32,319 nt of DNA from Chlorobium ferrooxidans DSM 13031 (GCF_000168715.1 NZ_AASE01000013.1:32001-64319); one strand, 5' to 3'. Counted from the first letter of the stretch, positions 1-9,315 are shown. Made by a program: numbers and translations. Notes: generated by a model from the letters alone, not told the origin.

Positions 1-2
1 TG

Positions 3-455
3 ATCTACGGTTCGGGTGACAAGAAATATGAAAAAGTATTTCAGGATTTTGCAGCGGAGCATCCCGAACAGGTGAGTGTTCAGACGGAGTACTCCGACAC
101 CTTCTTCCATCTTGCGATTGCCGGACTCGACATCCTGCTTATGCCCGGAAAGATTGAGGCGTGCGGAATGATCCAGATGTTTGCCATGAACTATGGAACA
201 ATTCCCGTTGTCTATGCAGGAGGCGGTATTGTTGAAACCATTGATGAACTTTCAGGCAGCAACGGTTCCGGATTTATTTTCCATGAGTATACCGCAGAGG
301 CTCTGACCCTGAAGCTTCAGGAGGCCATTGAGTGCTATCAGAACGGGGAGTTCTGGCAGCAGATTGTCAGTGAAGCTATGAACCGTGATTTTGCCTGGAA
401 AAACTCGGCTGAAGAGTATGGCGAGTTGTATCGCAAACTTCTTGAAAAGCCGTAA
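3..455 (+). CDS. glgA: Glycogen synthase, C-terminal part (5' end outside window)
   Basis: The open frame runs in from the left edge, so only about 150 C-terminal residues are present. They match the end of a GT5 glycogen/starch synthase, which transfers glucose from ADP-glucose to a growing alpha-1,4-glucan. The GT-B C-domain signature is visible: DILLMPGKIEACGMIQMFAM, in which the acidic residue of the P-x-x-x-E-x-C-G motif contacts the nucleotide sugar, then GTIPVVYAGGGIVETI. The protein ends with the usual helix (FAWKNSAEEYGELYRKLL). An internal ATG at 72 is not the start, because conserved sequence continues upstream of it. The next gene begins 5 bp after the stop, so the two are probably co-transcribed. 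Confidence 0.9.
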   Translation: MYGSGDKKYEKVFQDFAAEHPEQVSVQTEYSDTFFHLAIAGLDILLMPGKIEACGMIQMFAMNYGTIPVVYAGGGIVETIDELSGSNGSGFIFHEYTAEALTLKLQEAIECYQNGEFWQQIVSEAMNRDFAWKNSAEEYGELYRKLLEKP

Positions 456-460
456 AAAAG

Positions 461-1051
461 ATGTCGGAGACCATAAAGGTTCTTTTTCTTGACCGGGATG
501 GAACCATCAATCGCGATACCGGTTCATACGTTTATCTGAAAGAGCAGCTGATTCTGATTGAGCGCGCCGATGAGGCTATTGCTCTGGCAAAGGCTGCCGG
601 ATTCAGGATCGTTATTATCAGCAACCAGGCGGGTATTGCCCGGGGGATTGCGACGGTTGAACAGGTTGAGGAGGTGAACCGGTACCTTAATGAGCTGCTC
701 TCCCTGCGGAGTGCAGCGTTCGATAGATGCTACTACTGCCCCTCCCATCCGGACTACCCCCATCCACTCTACGACCGTTACAGCGCGTGCCGGAAACCGG
801 AAACCGGAATGGTTGAGCATGCCATACGGGACTATCAGGCCGAAGGACTTGTAGTCGACAGGAGTGCCTCTTTTTTTGTCGGAGATAAAACCATTGATGT
901 CGAGTGCGGCCAGCGGGCCGGACTGAGGCCTGTACTTGTGCGTACCGGTCATAATGAGGAAGATCTCTGCTTGAAGAAAAATATCATTCCTGAATTTGTA
1001 GCTGATGATCTCTATCAGGCCGTTACGGAGTATATCCTTGCCCCTGTCTGA
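461..1051 (+). CDS. gmhB: HAD-IIIA phosphatase, D-glycero-heptose-1,7-bisphosphate phosphatase type
   Basis: A 196-residue HAD-family phosphatase of the GmhB/HisB-N type. The N-terminal motif FLDRDGTINRD carries the nucleophile and acid/base aspartates. IISNQAG is motif II, KPETGM holds the motif III lysine and FVGDKTIDVECG is motif IV. A Zn-binding loop typical of GmhB is seen as CYYCPSHP plus a later C (SACRKP). In the family it removes the 1-phosphate of heptose 1,7-bisphosphate during synthesis of ADP-heptose for lipopolysaccharide core. Specificity towards the heptose anomer cannot be read from the sequence. It lies 5 bp after glgA and its 3' end overlaps or abuts hemW. Confidence 0.85.
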   Translation: MSETIKVLFLDRDGTINRDTGSYVYLKEQLILIERADEAIALAKAAGFRIVIISNQAGIARGIATVEQVEEVNRYLNELLSLRSAAFDRCYYCPSHPDYPHPLYDRYSACRKPETGMVEHAIRDYQAEGLVVDRSASFFVGDKTIDVECGQRAGLRPVLVRTGHNEEDLCLKKNIIPEFVADDLYQAVTEYILAPV

Positions 1052-2222
1052 AACTCCCTCTGAACAGCCCGACGGCTCTTCTTCTTCCATGCTTTCACTT
1101 TATGTCCATATTCCATTCTGCCGGAGCCGGTGCAGTTATTGTGATTTTTATCTTGTAACCGCAACAAAACATGTGGAAGCGTTTTTCAGGGCTCTCGCTC
1201 TTGAGACGGCTTTTCGTGCCCCGATGCTGCAAGGCCGTACCATCAGCGCGATTCATTTCGGGGGAGGTACGCCATCCATGGTACCGGTACACTACCTTGC
1301 CGGATGGCTTGAGCAGGTTGCCGCCCTCTGCACGTTTTCTCCCGATATCGAAATAGCTCTTGAGGCAAATCCGGAAGATCTTGCGGCAGGGGCAATGGAG
1401 GGGATTCGTGCGGCCGGGATAACAAGGCTGAGTATCGGCCTTCAATCCTTTACCGATGAAAAGCTTCGTGCACTTGGTCGTGCCCATACAGCTCTTGAGT
1501 CGATGCAGGTAACAGAAAGGGCTCTGAAGCATTTCGATTCGGTCAGTGTTGATCTTATCTGTGGAGTTCCGGGAGAGAAGATGCCGCTCTGGAAGGCCGA
1601 TATGGAGCAGGCGGTTATGCTGCGGCCTCAGCACATCTCAGTCTATATGCTCTCTGTGGAGCCGAAGACCCTGCTTCACCGCAATCTGATGAACGGATCG
1701 ATTACTGTTCTGGATGAGAGCGTGCAGGCTGACCTCTATGAGTATGCAGGGCGGAAACTGGGTGAGGAGGGCTACCATCATTACGAGGTTTCCAACTTCT
1801 GTCTCGGTAATCATCACTCCCGCTATAATCTGGCAAGCTGGAAGCGTCAGCCATACATCGGTTTCGGTCCTTCGGCACACAGTTTTTATTGCTCAGGGGG
1901 ACGTGAAATCCGCACGGCAAATGTTTCAGCTTTGAGCCGCTATATCGCGAACCCGGAGGCAGTGGGCTCTTTTCGTGAGGAGCTGACGGATGAGGAGATC
2001 TTTACCGAAAAGGTTTTTCTTGCGCTGAGAATAAACAGTGGTCTATGTGTTGAGTTTTTGAGAAAAGACAATAAATTAGGGCTTCGCCTTTCAGAACGCA
2101 TTGCACGATTCGAAGCGAAAGGGTGGATACGACTTGCAGAGGAGAGGCTCTATCTGACAGAAAAAGGTTTTTTGTTTGCCGATCTCATTGCCGGGGATCT
2201 TATTTTCGGACAGGCTTATTGA
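1038..2222 (+). CDS. hemW: Radical SAM heme chaperone HemW (HemN-like)
   Basis: The protein starts its conserved part with LYVHIPFCRSRCSYCDFYL, the CxxxCxxC cluster motif of radical SAM proteins. The residue two after the last cysteine is F rather than C, which marks HemW rather than true HemN coproporphyrinogen dehydrogenase. IHFGGGTPS and the HemN_C domain (around IGFGPSAHSF and the C-terminal winged helix) follow. HemW binds heme and an Fe-S cluster and delivers heme to membrane targets. The start is uncertain. TTG at 1038 has a GGAG seven bases upstream (1027-1030). ATG at 1089 lines up best with the family but has no visible ribosome site. ATG at 1005 would overlap gmhB by 47 bp. Confidence 0.88.
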   Translation: MPLSETPSEQPDGSSSSMLSLYVHIPFCRSRCSYCDFYLVTATKHVEAFFRALALETAFRAPMLQGRTISAIHFGGGTPSMVPVHYLAGWLEQVAALCTFSPDIEIALEANPEDLAAGAMEGIRAAGITRLSIGLQSFTDEKLRALGRAHTALESMQVTERALKHFDSVSVDLICGVPGEKMPLWKADMEQAVMLRPQHISVYMLSVEPKTLLHRNLMNGSITVLDESVQADLYEYAGRKLGEEGYHHYEVSNFCLGNHHSRYNLASWKRQPYIGFGPSAHSFYCSGGREIRTANVSALSRYIANPEAVGSFREELTDEEIFTEKVFLALRINSGLCVEFLRKDNKLGLRLSERIARFEAKGWIRLAEERLYLTEKGFLFADLIAGDLIFGQAY

Positions 2223-2237
2223 CAACGTTTCAGATCT

Positions 2238-4883
2238 ATGACACACCGGACGATTAATCGTACTCTTGCGGCAGTTCTCTTTATTGCAGCGGAAATTTTA
2301 TACCTCGCCACCATGGCTCCCACTTTCTCGTTCTGGGATTGCGGGGAGTTTATCGCTACAGCCTATACACTCGGTATTCCGCACCCTCCAGGATCACCGC
2401 TTTTTCTTCTGCTCGGGCGCCTCTTTACCATGATTCCCTTGTTCACTGATATCGGAGCCAGAGTCAACCTGATCAGTACTCTTGCAAGCGCAGCATCCGT
2501 CAGTCTGACCTATCTCATCATTGTCCGGCTTATTATGCTCTATCGAAAGAGCGATCCGGCAGGCTGGAGCATGGCTGAAAAGGTATCGGCTTATGGCAGT
2601 GCCGTTATCGGAGCGCTGGCCCTTGCCTTTTCCGACAGTTTCTGGTTCAATGCCGTTGAAGCCGAAGTCTATGCCGCCTCATCGTTGTTTACTGCCCTTA
2701 TTGTCTGGATTATTCTCCGCTGGTATGAAGAAGAGCCCAGGCCGGGCAATGAACGGTGGCTGCTGCTCGTCATGTATATGATCGGTCTCTCTATCGGTGT
2801 TCACCTGCTCAGTCTGCTGGCGGTTTTCCCTGTCGCCCTCCTCTACTATTTCAAAAAACATAAGGTTACGGTTAAATCGTTTGCTTTGCTGTGCCTGGCC
2901 TCTTCGGGGCTTTTTTTCCTGATCTATATCGGTATTATCAAAGGGCTGCCCATAATTTTTCAGCTTACCTCGTGGCCCGGTTTTTTCCTTTTTCTCGCCC
3001 TGCTCATCTATGGCACCTGGTATAGCCATAAACACCGGATGCCGCTTTTGAACACGCTTCTGGTGTCACTCTTTCTTATTATTATCGGTTATACCTCCTA
3101 CGCGCTGATCTTTGTGCGGGCACAGGCCGGGCCGCCAATCAATGAAAATAACCCGTCGACTCCGACCGTCTTTTTCTCCTACCTGAACCGTGACCAGTAC
3201 GGAGATATGCCCCTCTGGCCGCGGAGGTGGTCACCCGAGCCGGTGCATCAGTATTTTTACGAGCAGTACTCGAGCGATCTCGACTATTTTCTCACCTATC
3301 AGATGCAGAAGATGTACTTCCGCTATTTCGGCTGGCAGTTTATCGGTCGTGAGCATGATATGGAGGGAGCCGGAGTCGACTGGTCGGTGCTGTGGGGCCT
3401 TCCATTTCTTGTCGGGCTTGTCGGTGCAGTCACGCACTTCAGGCGTCAATGGAAGATGGGACTTGTCGTTACGGCGCTCTTTGTCTTAACCGGCGCAGCT
3501 CTTGTTATCTATCTCAACCAGACTGAACCTCAGCCGCGCGAGCGGGATTACAGCTATGTCGGCAGCTTTTTTGCTTTTGCCCTCTGGATAGGCATCGGGG
3601 TGGAGAGCATCTGGCAGATGGCCAGCGATCGGCTGAAAGGAAAAGGCAGAAACACGCAGTTAATTCTCGCCTCGCTGACGGTTGCCGCAGCGTTTCTTTT
3701 GATCAACGGCCGGATGCTGCAGGCAAACTACCGGGTGCATGACCGCTCCGGCAACTATGTGCCATGGGACTGGGCCTGGAATATGCTGCAGAGCTGTGAA
3801 AAGGATGCCATTCTTTTTACCAATGGCGACAATGACACCTTTCCGCTCTGGTACCTTCAGGAGGTCGAGGGAATCCGTACCGATGTGCGGGTGGTCAATC
3901 TCAGTCTGGCCAATACCGGCTGGTACCTCGATCAGTTGAAAAACAGCCGTCCAAGAGGAGCCAAGCCGGTTGCATTGAGTCTGAGTGATGGAGAGATTGC
4001 CGATATCACCTACGTTCCGATTGATTCGGTGGATGCTGTTCTTCCTTCGTTTCCGGCCCGCCAGCAGCTTGTTCGTGACGCCTCTCAGCGAGGGGTTTCG
4101 CTGCCCGCAGAACCGCAGGACACCATGACCTGGCTGCTGAAACCCGGACTGACCTATGACGGTCAGGGTTATCTCCGGCCCCAGGATATAGCGGTCTATG
4201 AGATTCTGATGAACAACTTCTCCACCCGGCCAATCTATTTCGCTCTGACGGTAGATCCTGAAAGCATGATCGGCATAGAAAACTATCTCCGTCTTGACGG
4301 ACTTGCCTACAGGGTGGTTCCGGTTAAAAGCGCTGACCCGATGAGCTTTGTTGATCCGGTGCTGCTCTACCGCAATCTTGTTGGCGTTTACCGCTACCGG
4401 AACCTCAATAACCCGAAGGTATTTCTTGAAGAGACCGCAAGACGGCTTTGCGGCAACTACACCCCGCTCTTTGTGCGGCTTGCCCTTGAGCTCGCTGCCG
4501 ATCCTGCCGGAGAGATCACCATCCATGAAGCAAACGGTTCCATGCGCACGCTGCGCAGGGGTGCACTTGCCCTTGAGGTTCTGGACAAATCGTCCCAGCT
4601 TCTGCCGCTCGCCCAGTACCCGTTAAATCCTGAACTTGCCGGTTCGGTCATTGCGCTCTATGTCCGTCTTGGTGAAAAGCAGAAAGCCTCTTCGTATATT
4701 AAATATCTTGAAAAACTGCGCAGCCAGTCATCTCTGGAGTCCGATCCCCGACTTTTTTATGTGCTTGCACGGGCATATCGCGATTTCGGAAGGGAGGATG
4801 AAGCCAATCGCATCATCGCCCGGCTTGCTACCGAGCTTCGTCAGCCTGGACTTATGGAGAAATTTAAAACAATGAAGCAATAA
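2238..4883 (+). CDS. DUF2723 / GT117-family integral membrane protein
   Basis: An 881-residue protein. The N-terminal half has about ten hydrophobic segments and the DUF2723 signature: APTFSFWDCGEFIATAYTLG followed by HPPGSPLFLLLGR, where the early Asp/Glu pair resembles the catalytic acidic residues of GT-C enzymes. The C-terminal part (from about residue 500) is soluble and may face the periplasm; its end (about 790-881) looks helical and TPR-like. DUF2723 proteins are typical of Bacteroidota and Chlorobiota and are classed as putative protein O-glycosyltransferases; no substrate can be inferred here. It lies 15 bp after hemW and 4 bp before lpxA, so it probably belongs to the same transcript. 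Confidence 0.85.
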   Translation: MTHRTINRTLAAVLFIAAEILYLATMAPTFSFWDCGEFIATAYTLGIPHPPGSPLFLLLGRLFTMIPLFTDIGARVNLISTLASAASVSLTYLIIVRLIMLYRKSDPAGWSMAEKVSAYGSAVIGALALAFSDSFWFNAVEAEVYAASSLFTALIVWIILRWYEEEPRPGNERWLLLVMYMIGLSIGVHLLSLLAVFPVALLYYFKKHKVTVKSFALLCLASSGLFFLIYIGIIKGLPIIFQLTSWPGFFLFLALLIYGTWYSHKHRMPLLNTLLVSLFLIIIGYTSYALIFVRAQAGPPINENNPSTPTVFFSYLNRDQYGDMPLWPRRWSPEPVHQYFYEQYSSDLDYFLTYQMQKMYFRYFGWQFIGREHDMEGAGVDWSVLWGLPFLVGLVGAVTHFRRQWKMGLVVTALFVLTGAALVIYLNQTEPQPRERDYSYVGSFFAFALWIGIGVESIWQMASDRLKGKGRNTQLILASLTVAAAFLLINGRMLQANYRVHDRSGNYVPWDWAWNMLQSCEKDAILFTNGDNDTFPLWYLQEVEGIRTDVRVVNLSLANTGWYLDQLKNSRPRGAKPVALSLSDGEIADITYVPIDSVDAVLPSFPARQQLVRDASQRGVSLPAEPQDTMTWLLKPGLTYDGQGYLRPQDIAVYEILMNNFSTRPIYFALTVDPESMIGIENYLRLDGLAYRVVPVKSADPMSFVDPVLLYRNLVGVYRYRNLNNPKVFLEETARRLCGNYTPLFVRLALELAADPAGEITIHEANGSMRTLRRGALALEVLDKSSQLLPLAQYPLNPELAGSVIALYVRLGEKQKASSYIKYLEKLRSQSSLESDPRLFYVLARAYRDFGREDEANRIIARLATELRQPGLMEKFKTMKQ

Positions 4884-4887
4884 GCCT

Positions 4888-5685
4888 ATGCAGAGCACTG
4901 TTCATGCAACTGCCGTGATCGGCCAGGGTGTCGTTCTCGGAGAAGGGGTCACCATTGGGCCCTACACCGTTATTGATGATGATGTTGAAATCGGTGACGG
5001 TACCACGATAGCGCCACACGTTTACATTGCATCCGGCGCACGCATTGGCCGGGATTGCCGCATCCATTCCGGTGCAGTGCTTGCTACCGCTCCCCAGGAC
5101 CTCAAGTTTGCCGGAGAGCAGACCTATCTCTATATCGGCGACCGGACGGTTATCAGGGAGTGTGTGACCCTTAACCGCGGAACAAAAGCGAGTGGGAAAA
5201 CCGTTGTCGGCTCTGATAATCTTATCATGGCCTATGTGCATGCCGGTCACGACTGTGTGATTGGCAACAACGTTGTTATCGCCAACTCCGTTCAGTTCGG
5301 AGGTCATTGTGAAGTTGGCGACTATGCGGTGATCGGAGGCCTTGCCGGAGTTCACCAGTTTGTACGTATCGGCCGCTTCGCTATGGTAGGCGGTATCGCA
5401 AGAGCTTCGCTTGATGTTCCCCCTTTTGTGATGGCAGGCGGGCATGACTCTTTTCGCTATGAGGGTCTGAACGCTATCGGTCTGAAACGGCGGGGTTTTA
5501 CGCCGGAGAAGATAACGCTGGTTAAAAATGCATACCGGATTCTCTTTCAGTCGGGGCTTCTTTTGGGTAACGCCCTTGAAAAGGTGAAGAGTGAACTGCC
5601 TCAGGAGCCGGAGATCAGAGAGATTCTTGACTTTTTTGCCTCGGGGCAATACGGCCGGAAATTCATCAGGCCATACAACAACTAA
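4888..5685 (+). CDS. lpxA: Acyl-ACP--UDP-N-acetylglucosamine O-acyltransferase
   Basis: A 265-residue left-handed beta-helix protein, close to the usual LpxA length of about 262. Hexapeptide repeats run from VIGQGVVLGEGVTIGPYTVI to about residue 190 and are followed by a helical C-domain. Family motifs are visible: QDLKFAGEQTYLYIGDRTVI, ECVTLNRGT, and AYVHAGHDCVIGNN, which contains the catalytic histidine. VHQFVRIGRFAMVGG is also conserved. LpxA performs the first step of lipid A synthesis, moving a hydroxyacyl chain from ACP to UDP-GlcNAc in the cytoplasm. The chain-length ruler residue was not assigned. Confidence 0.95.
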   Translation: MQSTVHATAVIGQGVVLGEGVTIGPYTVIDDDVEIGDGTTIAPHVYIASGARIGRDCRIHSGAVLATAPQDLKFAGEQTYLYIGDRTVIRECVTLNRGTKASGKTVVGSDNLIMAYVHAGHDCVIGNNVVIANSVQFGGHCEVGDYAVIGGLAGVHQFVRIGRFAMVGGIARASLDVPPFVMAGGHDSFRYEGLNAIGLKRRGFTPEKITLVKNAYRILFQSGLLLGNALEKVKSELPQEPEIREILDFFASGQYGRKFIRPYNN

Positions 5686-5703
5686 TTTTGAGGGTGCTGC
5701 ATT

Positions 5704-6693
5704 ATGTCCCGTTGGGCAATCGGTATTGACCTTGGAGGTACGGCGATCAAGGCTGCGGTCGTCATGGAGGAGAGTGGAATCCTCACCGAGAGGAGTATTC
5801 CAACTGAAACCGCATCCGGTCCTGCGGGGGTTGTGGTACAGCTTGCATCCATTATTTCTGATCTCTACCGGGGAGCACTGCTGACTCTTGATCCCGAACG
5901 GTTTGCCGGTACCGGACTTGGCGCACCGGGCGCGGTCGATGCTGAAAAAGGGGTGTTGAGCTATCCTCCGAATCTGCCGGGATGGACCATCTTTGCGTTG
6001 CGGGATGAATTGCAGAGCTGCCTGAAGAGAGAGGAAAACCTTGAGATACCGGTGATTCTGGAAAATGATGCCAATGCGGCGGCATTGGGGGAGGCTGTGT
6101 TTGGCGCCGGCCACAGCTTCCGGGATTTTCTGCTGGTTACTCTTGGTACCGGTGTTGGCGGAGGGATAATTCTGAACCGGAAACTCTATCGCGGCCCGAA
6201 TGGTACCGCCGGCGAACTCGGATTCATGATTATCGATTTCGAAGGGGAAGCCGTTCATGCCGGTATTCGGGGTACCATTGAAGGGCTTATCGGCAAAGAG
6301 CAGATTGTGGCACTTGCACGCCGGATGATTGAAGCGAGCCCCACCGGCTCCTCGGTCGGCCTGCTCTGTAATCATGACTATACCAGGCTTTCGCCCCGCC
6401 ATCTTGAAAAAGCTGCACTTGAAGGAGACGAGCTCTCCCTTGCAGTCTGGAACCGGGTTGGCTCAATTCTTGGTGTGGGGCTTGCCAGTGTCGTGGCGCT
6501 TATGGATATCCGGAAATTTGTCATCGGCGGAGGTATTTCGGCTGCCGGAAACCTTGTGTTTACTCCTGCCCTGGAACAGATCAGGCGCTCCACGCTTCCT
6601 CCCATGCATGAGGGTCTTGAGCTGGTTCCAGCCCGTCTGGGCAACAAGGCAGGAGTGTATGGTGCCGCAGCGCTCTGCTTCGGCGGAACATAA
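5704..6693 (+). CDS. ROK-family sugar kinase (glucokinase-like)
   Basis: A 329-residue kinase with the ASKHA fold. The phosphate-1 loop is IGIDLGGTAIKAAVV. GLGAPGAVD and ILENDANAAALGEAVFGAG (catalytic aspartate in END) match the ROK sugar site, and LVTLGTGVGGGII is the phosphate-2 loop. The most likely reaction is ATP-dependent phosphorylation of glucose or a related hexose. The usual ROK zinc site (GH...CxCGxxGC) is absent: after GELGF the sequence is EGEAVHAGIRGTIEG, with neither the histidine nor the cysteines. Substrate is therefore left open. It follows lpxA by 18 bp and precedes a comF-like gene by 11 bp. Confidence 0.85.
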   Translation: MSRWAIGIDLGGTAIKAAVVMEESGILTERSIPTETASGPAGVVVQLASIISDLYRGALLTLDPERFAGTGLGAPGAVDAEKGVLSYPPNLPGWTIFALRDELQSCLKREENLEIPVILENDANAAALGEAVFGAGHSFRDFLLVTLGTGVGGGIILNRKLYRGPNGTAGELGFMIIDFEGEAVHAGIRGTIEGLIGKEQIVALARRMIEASPTGSSVGLLCNHDYTRLSPRHLEKAALEGDELSLAVWNRVGSILGVGLASVVALMDIRKFVIGGGISAAGNLVFTPALEQIRRSTLPPMHEGLELVPARLGNKAGVYGAAALCFGGT

Positions 6694-6704
6694 CCGGTGA
6701 GATC

Positions 6705-7397
6705 ATGCTTGAAGAGCTGCTTCATCTTCTCTGCCCCAATGTCTGCATTGTCTGCAGAAAAGGACTTGTTCCCGGAGAAAAGTATTGCTGCAGCTCCTGC
6801 ATGGAGGAGTTCGACTCGTTTTCAACGCCATCGGCATCAGACGCGATGCTTCGTCATACCATTGCTTCGCGGTTCGGCGGAACCTTCAATTTTGAAAAGG
6901 GATGGTGCCGTTACCTCTTTCACAAAGAGAGTTCGCTGCAACAGGCGCTTCATGCCATGAAATATGAAGGGCTCTTCAATCTCGCAAACAGTTTTGGCCG
7001 GCAGTTGGGAGCGTGGATGCTTGAGGGGTGTAACTCCCCTGATATTGACTGCATTGTTCCGGTTCCGCTTCATTCGCTGAAAAAAATCGAACGATCCTAC
7101 AACCAGTCCGAAAAAATTGCAGAAGGGATCGCCGCGGTATTGCACAAGCCTCTTCGCCGTGATCTGCTGAAGAGAGTGCGCAATACACGCTCTCAGACCG
7201 GACTTTCGGCAGCGGCACGGAAAAAGAATGTAGATGGAGCATTTCAGGCTTTACCGGCACCCACCGTGCGCCACCTGCTTCTTGTCGATGATGTGGTGAC
7301 AACAGGGGCGACCATGGCTGCCGCCGCCGCCGCGCTCCGCAGTGGAGGCGCTGAGCGTATTTCAATTGCCGCAGTTGCTTTGGCTGCAAAGGAGTAA
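6705..7397 (+). CDS. comF: ComF-family phosphoribosyltransferase-like protein
   Basis: A 230-residue protein with an N-terminal double zinc-ribbon-like set of cysteines (CPNVCIVC, CCSSC) and a C-terminal type I phosphoribosyltransferase fold. The PRPP loop is HLLLVDDVVTTGATM. The family motif VPVPLHSLKKIERSYNQSEKIAEGIA is split here as VPVPLHSLKK and RSYNQSEKIA. ComF/GntX proteins are linked to DNA uptake and to a late step of natural transformation, but their reaction is not established. The gene ends 7 bp before rsmE, with the rsmE ribosome site inside the junction. Confidence 0.85.
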   Translation: MLEELLHLLCPNVCIVCRKGLVPGEKYCCSSCMEEFDSFSTPSASDAMLRHTIASRFGGTFNFEKGWCRYLFHKESSLQQALHAMKYEGLFNLANSFGRQLGAWMLEGCNSPDIDCIVPVPLHSLKKIERSYNQSEKIAEGIAAVLHKPLRRDLLKRVRNTRSQTGLSAAARKKNVDGAFQALPAPTVRHLLLVDDVVTTGATMAAAAAALRSGGAERISIAAVALAAKE

Positions 7398-7404
7398 AGA
7401 GGCT

Positions 7405-8148
7405 ATGGAACTGTTTTATACATCACGCGAGCATATCGATATTGATGCCGGGCGCATCGTGATTGACAGCGATGAGTTTCATCATCTTGCGCGTGTTTTG
7501 AGAAAACAGAAGGGAGCGGTGATTCTTGTAACCGATGGCAACGGCATTCGCTGTGAGGCCAGGATTTCAGAGGTCGGCAAATCGTCGCTTGAAGCGGAGA
7601 TTCTTGACCATCGCCTTGTCGGTGAGCCGAAAACCGGCGTTACGGTCGCGCTCTCCATGCTCAAGAATCCGCAGCGGTTCGAGTGGTTTCTCGAAAAGGC
7701 TACCGAACTCGGCGTCTCGTCCATCATTCCCATGATTACGGCGCGCACACTCGCCCAGCCATCAAAAGAGAGGGTCCAGGGGAGGCTTAAACGGTGGAAA
7801 ACCATTGTGCTCTCAGCGGCACGTCAGTCAAAACGCTACCATCTGCCCGCGCTCAGTGAGCCGCTCACCTTTGCCCAGGTCTCAGCGCTGGAGGGCTATG
7901 ATCTCAGGCTGATTCCCTACGAAGCCTCGGAGGAGGCCCCGAAAGTTGAGTTTGCCGGGAAAAAGGCGCTTTTCATGATCGGCGGTGAAGGTGGATTTAC
8001 AGACAGTGAGGTGGAGAAAGCCAAAACCGCCGGTTTTTGTGAGATTTCGCTGGGAAGAACTATTCTCAGGGCTGAAACCGCCGGCATATTTGCGGTTGCA
8101 CTGGTTCGAACCCGGTTGCTTGGGGAGGAGCGCTCCGAGTGGTTTTAG
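7405..8148 (+). CDS. rsmE: 16S rRNA (uracil-1498-N3)-methyltransferase
   Basis: A 247-residue SPOUT methyltransferase. The N-terminal PUA-like domain begins MELFYTSREHI and has HHLARVLRK, typical of RsmE. The C-terminal trefoil-knot SAM site is seen as FMIGGEGGFTDSEVEKAK and LGRTILRAETAGIFAVAL. The enzyme methylates U1498 of 16S rRNA (E. coli numbering) in assembled 30S subunits. An upstream in-frame ATG at 7342 lies inside comF; ATG 7405 is preferred because AAAGAGG sits just ahead and the family N-terminus begins there. Confidence 0.93.
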   Translation: MELFYTSREHIDIDAGRIVIDSDEFHHLARVLRKQKGAVILVTDGNGIRCEARISEVGKSSLEAEILDHRLVGEPKTGVTVALSMLKNPQRFEWFLEKATELGVSSIIPMITARTLAQPSKERVQGRLKRWKTIVLSAARQSKRYHLPALSEPLTFAQVSALEGYDLRLIPYEASEEAPKVEFAGKKALFMIGGEGGFTDSEVEKAKTAGFCEISLGRTILRAETAGIFAVALVRTRLLGEERSEWF

Positions 8149-8196
8149 GGTTCGGGGTGGTCAGGAGAGAGAAAATGAAATCAAACAACCATAATT

Positions 8197-9276
8197 ATGA
8201 ACAGCATCAAAGCCAATCAGATCATACTTCTACTTGTATTACTGTTCATTTCGGCCCTCTTTTTTGCCATGATCCGCTATTTTTTCATGGCTATTTTTCT
8301 TGCGGCCATCTTTTCTGCGCTTGCCATGCCGCTTTTCAACCGATTCAATAGATGGTTCAGAGGAAGCCAGAGCCTTAGTGCGGCCATGACCATTGTCACG
8401 CTTCTTCTTGTGGTTTTTCTTCCTCTCGCGGCACTCCTTGGTGTTGTTGCTTCACAGGCGGTCCGCCTGAGCAGTATCGCGTTGCCCCTGATACAGCAGC
8501 AGATCAAGGAGCCTGCGGTTTTTGATCAGCAGCTGCGTACGCTGCCGTTTTATGATGAACTTGCGCTCTATCGCGAGGAGATCCTCAAAAAAGCAGGGGA
8601 GCTCGCTTCACAGGCAGGGTCACTGCTTTTCAGCTCGATCTCCTCATTTACCGTCTCTGCGGTCAATGACCTGTTTCTGCTCTTTATCTTTCTCTACACC
8701 ATGTTCTTTTTTTTAAAGGACGGTCAGCTTTTCCTGGACAGGATTCTCGCCTGTCTTCCCCTTACCAAGAGCGATGAATACAGGCTTCTTGACCGCTTTC
8801 TTTCGGTGACGAGGGCTACGCTCAAAGGGACGCTCGTCGTGGGAGTTGTCCAGGGCTCTCTTGCCGGTCTTGCCCTGCATTTTGCCGGAATCGAGAGTGC
8901 CATTTTCTGGGGAACTGTCATGTCGGTCATTTCGGTTGTGCCGGTTCTCGGTCCTCCGATCGTATGGGTTCCTGCCGTCATCTATCTTGCCGCAACCGGA
9001 CAGTATCCTCAAGCTATAGGCGTTGCGCTCTTCTGCAGCATTGTTGTCGGTCAGATTGACAATATTATCCGTCCTATCCTGATCGGGCGCGATACACGGA
9101 TGCATGAGCTGCTGATATTTTTCAGCACGCTTGGGGGCATCGGGTTTTTCGGACTTTTCGGTTTTATTCTTGGTCCCATTATCGCTGCGCTTTTTGTTAC
9201 ACTGTGGGAGATGTACGCCGAGAGCTTCAGCGAATTTCTTGCAGAGATTAAAGGCGAAAAGCCCGCCGGGGAGTGA
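8197..9276 (+). CDS. AI-2E family transporter (PerM-like membrane protein)
   Basis: A 359-residue polytopic membrane protein. There are hydrophobic segments near the N-terminus (two, around residues 10-60), a soluble middle part (about 90-150), and several C-terminal helices. The family signatures are LFIFLYTMFFFLKDG, VVPVLGPPIVWVPAVIY and VGQIDNIIRPILIG. Members of the family have been connected with autoinducer-2 export, Na+/H+ antiport or unknown transport, so the substrate is not claimed. A bidirectional terminator follows about 40 bp downstream, closing the plus-strand block. Confidence 0.85.
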   Translation: MNSIKANQIILLLVLLFISALFFAMIRYFFMAIFLAAIFSALAMPLFNRFNRWFRGSQSLSAAMTIVTLLLVVFLPLAALLGVVASQAVRLSSIALPLIQQQIKEPAVFDQQLRTLPFYDELALYREEILKKAGELASQAGSLLFSSISSFTVSAVNDLFLLFIFLYTMFFFLKDGQLFLDRILACLPLTKSDEYRLLDRFLSVTRATLKGTLVVGVVQGSLAGLALHFAGIESAIFWGTVMSVISVVPVLGPPIVWVPAVIYLAATGQYPQAIGVALFCSIVVGQIDNIIRPILIGRDTRMHELLIFFSTLGGIGFFGLFGFILGPIIAALFVTLWEMYAESFSEFLAEIKGEKPAGE

Positions 9277-9315
9277 TGAACGGCCCAGGTCAACAGAGCA
9301 GAGCGGTAAAAATAG

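Noticed and set aside
524..1090. 188-codon minus-strand frame
   Set aside because: Antisense to gmhB; no recognisable features and no ribosome site.
3660..4526. 288-codon minus-strand frame
   Set aside because: Fully antisense to the DUF2723 gene, with no recognisable protein features.
4864..6402. 512-codon open frame on the minus strand
   Set aside because: It lies opposite lpxA and the ROK kinase, both well recognised, and its translation shows no family features. High-GC third positions of the real genes explain the absence of stops.
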